Below, piece by piece: positions 61,389-64,000 of a stretch of DNA of 64,000 nucleotides. Made by a program: the position numbers and the translations under genes. Within the stretch, counting starts at the first letter, position 1; each line of letters begins with the position of its first letter. Where the stretch lies: assembly GCF_902706285.1 (NCBI RefSeq), contig NZ_CACSKD010000018.1, positions 44,766-108,765 of the forward strand, in the 5' to 3' direction. The DNA is from Rhizobium sp. 18055. GTDB taxonomy: Bacteria; Pseudomonadota; Alphaproteobacteria; Rhizobiales; Rhizobiaceae. The notes beneath the pieces were generated by a model. It made no database searches. It was given only the letters and a program-made list of their open reading frames with translations, and was not told the origin of the DNA.

Positions 61389-61540
61389 CCCCCTCTGTCT
61401 TGCCGGACATCTCCCCCACAAGGAGGAAGATCGGCAAGTGGATGGAGCTTCGCCAAACAATGACGGTTGAAACGAAACGAGCGGCCCCGCCCAGCCGATC
61501 TCCCCACCTGTGGGGGAGATGTCCGGCAGGACAGAGGGGG
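61389..61540. repeat. RIME-like palindromic intergenic mosaic element
   Basis: Two nearly perfect inverted arms of about 34 bp (61389-61423 and 61507-61540) start and end in CCCCCTCTGTC/GACAGAGGGGG. Each contains the core GCCGGACATCTCCCCCACA. A second inner pair, AGATCGGC (61428-61435) and GCCGATCT (61494-61501), flanks a central spacer. The arm near 61507 is itself palindromic (ATCTCCCC 61498-61505, GGGGAGAT 61513-61520). This matches the Rhizobium-specific intergenic mosaic repeats I know from Rhizobiaceae. Open frames across it are by-products of the palindrome. Confidence 0.72.
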
Positions 61541-61600
61541 CTGGCCTGGCAAAAGCCGAGAAATTGCCTGCTGCGCAAAAGGAGCCCGCCGAAACCAGCT

Positions 61601-63541
61601 TTACTTGCTCGCCACCTGCGGTGGCGGCTGGTTGCCGAGCAGCGTATCGATGCGCTTGCGCTCATCCTCGAACTTGGCCAGCGCTGGTCCGCCCAGCGAC
61701 TTGCCGCCCGGCAGACGAACCCGCAGCGGATCGACCTTGGTGCCGTTGACGATCATCTCGTAATGCAGATGCGGACCTGTCGATTCACCCGTGGTGCCCA
61801 CCCAGCCGATCACCTGTCCCTGGCGCACCTTAGAGCCGGCGACGACGCCCTTGGCGATGGCGCTCTGGTGATTGTAGGAGGATTCGTAGCCATTGGCATG
61901 ACGCACGATCGTCTGGTTGCCGTAACCGCCGGAATCCCAGCCGGCCTTCTCGACGGTGCCGTTGCCGACGGCAATGATCGCCGTGCCGCGCGGGGCGGCC
62001 CAGTCGACGCCGGTGTGCATGCGGGCAAAGCCCAGGATCGGGTGGCGGCGCATGCCGAAGCCGGAGCGGAAGATGCCGTTCGGAACGGGGTTGCGCAGCA
62101 GGAACTGGCGGATGCTCTTGCCGTCCTGGTCGAAATAGTCGATCGAGCCGTCTTCCGGGTCCTGGAAGCGATAGAATCGGGTCTGGCTGTCGCCGAAGCG
62201 GGCGTTGACATAGAGCAGTTCGGACTGGTCGGTTGCCTGTCCGCTGGCATCGGCCACCGAGAAGAAGGCTTCCAGCGTATCGGTCGGGCGCAGCTCGGCC
62301 TGGAAATCGACGCTGCTGGCCAAAAGCTTGATGATCAGCGCCGTCATGTCCTTGGTCATGCCGTAGGACAGAGCGGCGCGGTAGATACCGTCATAGACGC
62401 GTGGCAGATTCTGGTTCGACGGTGCGGTCATCGAGCTGTCGTCGAAGGCGGTGGTGACCGCATCGAGTTTCGGCGGCTCGCTGCCGGCGACGTAGCGATC
62501 CTGGTCGTCGAGCGCGACGGTGACGACGTGCCTGGTGCCGCGATAGACGCTGGCGCGGATGATCTTTGCCTGTTCGCCCTTCTGCAGGATGCCGATGCGC
62601 AGGACATCGCCCTTCGACAAATTCTCGGAGCCGAGCATCGGCGCGAGATAGCCCGATAGCCCCTTGGCCTGCGGCTCGGGATAACCGGAATCCATCATCG
62701 CCTTGACGATCGGCGTGTCCTGGCGAACCGGTACGATGTCGTCGGCAAATTCTTCCGTCTGCGGGGTGATCGTCTCGGGCGCCGACACGGTCATGTTCTG
62801 CTCGAGCACGCGGGCGGTCAGGCCGGCGGTCAGGTCGACGTCGTTGTCATCGTTGGAGAAGCGGCGGGGATCGACATAATAGAGTGCCGCGACCTGTGAA
62901 GTCCCATCGGTCAGGACAGAGCCGTTGGAGCGGACGTTCTCCTCGATCTCGTCGAGCGACATGCCGGCGGCGATTTTCAGGTCGGATTTGGCGGCCGGAT
63001 ACGGCAGGGTCTTCAGGCTGACTTCGGATTCGACATCCGATCCGTAGATCTGGCCGGTGCGAACACCCGGCTGTGGCTCCGGCTCATCGGCGGAGAAGAT
63101 CGAAAGCGGGTTGAAGGCCGGGTAATCCTCGGTGGCGACATGGTTAGCGGCCAGCGTCATCTTCACGCGCGCAAAAGGCTGGCGGCGCACGACTTCCTTG
63201 TCGCCTTCATGAACAACGGTCGAGACTTCCATGATCTTGCGGTCGGAAGGCTTGGCAGCGATCGCAGGGGCGATCAGCCGGCCGCCGCGCGTCACATCGG
63301 CGTCGGCATCGATCGCACTGCTGGTGCTGGCATAGGCTTCGGCGGGGATTGCCAGCTGCTGGCGGCCGTCAAGCGCCGCAAAGAGCGCAACGCCCATCAG
63401 CACGCTTGAGGTAATGCCGGTCAGGAAGGTGCCGGAGAGCCAGCGCAGCGAGACTTCGCGGCGGTCGGGCGCACGCCTGCCATCAGCGAGAAGCGGCGGC
63501 TCGTTGCCGAACGAGCGGATCATCATCTTCTCTGTCAGCAT
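61601..63541 (-). CDS. M23-family murein endopeptidase
   Basis: 646 aa. One N-terminal transmembrane anchor (about 33-58), a long periplasmic region with LysM/OapA-like parts (for example LKIAAGMSLDEIEENVRSNG) and a C-terminal M23 lytic domain. Zinc ligands lie in RMHTGVDWAAPRGT and GPHLHYEM. It cleaves peptidoglycan cross-links in the periplasm and is related to MepM-type enzymes needed for wall growth. ATG 63541 has no clear ribosome site; ATG 63526 or 63523 may be used instead. Convergent with clpB. Confidence 0.93.
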   Translation of the reverse strand: MLTEKMMIRSFGNEPPLLADGRRAPDRREVSLRWLSGTFLTGITSSVLMGVALFAALDGRQQLAIPAEAYASTSSAIDADADVTRGGRLIAPAIAAKPSDRKIMEVSTVVHEGDKEVVRRQPFARVKMTLAANHVATEDYPAFNPLSIFSADEPEPQPGVRTGQIYGSDVESEVSLKTLPYPAAKSDLKIAAGMSLDEIEENVRSNGSVLTDGTSQVAALYYVDPRRFSNDDNDVDLTAGLTARVLEQNMTVSAPETITPQTEEFADDIVPVRQDTPIVKAMMDSGYPEPQAKGLSGYLAPMLGSENLSKGDVLRIGILQKGEQAKIIRASVYRGTRHVVTVALDDQDRYVAGSEPPKLDAVTTAFDDSSMTAPSNQNLPRVYDGIYRAALSYGMTKDMTALIIKLLASSVDFQAELRPTDTLEAFFSVADASGQATDQSELLYVNARFGDSQTRFYRFQDPEDGSIDYFDQDGKSIRQFLLRNPVPNGIFRSGFGMRRHPILGFARMHTGVDWAAPRGTAIIAVGNGTVEKAGWDSGGYGNQTIVRHANGYESSYNHQSAIAKGVVAGSKVRQGQVIGWVGTTGESTGPHLHYEMIVNGTKVDPLRVRLPGGKSLGGPALAKFEDERKRIDTLLGNQPPPQVASK

Positions 63542-64000
63542 GGCAGGGGGGTCCGCATCCTTTCAACTGATCGGGTCAACCGGCCCTTGGGGGCGCTTGG
63601 GTGGCCGGAAAAGTGCATAGTTTACATATAGAAGTCAAATATGCGGCCTGGATGTGTCTGATCATGCCCGTCCGCGCTGCCTTGAGACCACCGGATTGTG
63701 AAGATGTGAGGGCGCGGGGGCTCGTCTTCTGCATTTCCTGCTCTATTTATAGAGATATGCTTGCGGGAGGCGTGTGTGGAACAGGACGGCTTTCGCGCCG
63801 GCGATTTTCCCCTCTGGAAATTCGCGAAGCAAATCAGATGGATACCAGAAAGCTGATTTTTCTGGAATTGGGCTGTTGACTTAGAAAGGTTGGTAGCCGT
63901 ATAAGCGCCTCACTGAACGAGGGCGGCGGCGCTGCTGGCGACGACGACTTTCGCTCATGTGTTTCCGAATTGGCTGCGATGCTGATTGAGGTTTGGGGCT
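63542..64000. other. Unassigned region at the right edge
   Basis: 459 bases. A 92-codon frame at 63601-63879 (plus, GTG start) is Cys/Arg-rich and has no ribosome site. On the minus strand a frame open from the window edge stops at 63881 and would end RRLYGYQPF; it could be the 3' end of a gene beyond the window. Neither is called. Confidence 0.3.

Noticed and set aside
61354..61665. Several short proline/cysteine-rich frames on both strands
   Set aside because: They arise from the palindromic repeat element at 61389-61540.
63601..63879. 92-codon frame at the right edge
   Set aside because: GTG start without ribosome site, Cys/Arg-rich composition and no recognisable motif; left as unassigned.

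Overview
The window (about 60% GC by eye) is a chromosomal segment of an alphaproteobacterium of the order Rhizobiales, most likely Rhizobiaceae (Rhizobium/Agrobacterium group). The evidence is the ptsP-prfA-prmC order followed by a DUF4167 gene, cobaltochelatase cobS-cobT, an aroK-aroB pair divergent from xerD-accA, an ALA-synthase type hemA, a prsD-prsE type I secretion pair with a GH16 glycanase, and a tRNA-Arg(CCU) gene interrupted by a group I intron, as known from Agrobacterium. There are no insertion sequences, prophage genes or CRISPR arrays. The content is mostly core chromosome with a few accessory patches.

Layout. 1-5.2 kb: nitrogen-PTS enzyme I (cut by the window edge), release factor 1, its methyltransferase and a DUF4167 protein. 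5.5-8.5 kb: a soluble PAS-PAS chemoreceptor with a 3' frameshift and a glycine-rich secreted protein. 8.5-11.5 kb: a DMT exporter, a DUF3108 protein, rpmB, and a queuosine-precursor transporter whose leader resembles a preQ1-I riboswitch. 11.7-16.9 kb: an exported amidohydrolase, an AraC regulator divergent from an SDR gene, and two secreted proteins. 16.9-21.7 kb: cobT-cobS, a J-domain protein, BolA and DUF2938. 21.8-28.8 kb: aroK-aroB-CorC operon, then a 58-codon membrane ORF, xerD, accA, an L,D-transpeptidase and TusA. 28.8-32.9 kb: a histidine-rich CobW GTPase, a D,D-carboxypeptidase, an M20 amidohydrolase, and the split tRNA-Arg. 33.3-39.1 kb: prsD-prsE, GH16 and GT25. 39.2-41.7 kb: a cluster of small envelope proteins, two preceded by EcfG-type general-stress promoters. 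42.1-45.1 kb: dxr, hemA and a glycine-zipper lipoprotein. 45.3-53.4 kb: tamA and a very large tamB with seven tandem repeats of about 107 residues. 53.5-58.3 kb: HNH protein, Lrp regulator divergent from arginase-ornithine aminotransferase, GDPD, CheW. 58.6-63.5 kb: clpB, a RIME-like mosaic repeat and an M23 peptidase.

Functional themes are envelope biogenesis (tamAB, L,D- and D,D-peptidases, M23, T1SS with a glycanase), cofactors (cobalamin, heme, isoprenoid, queuosine salvage), arginine/ornithine catabolism under a local Lrp-type regulator, and a small stress-linked envelope cluster. Starts were chosen from Shine-Dalgarno spacing, overlap with neighbours and family N-termini. Function calls rest on recognised motifs and have not been checked against a database.
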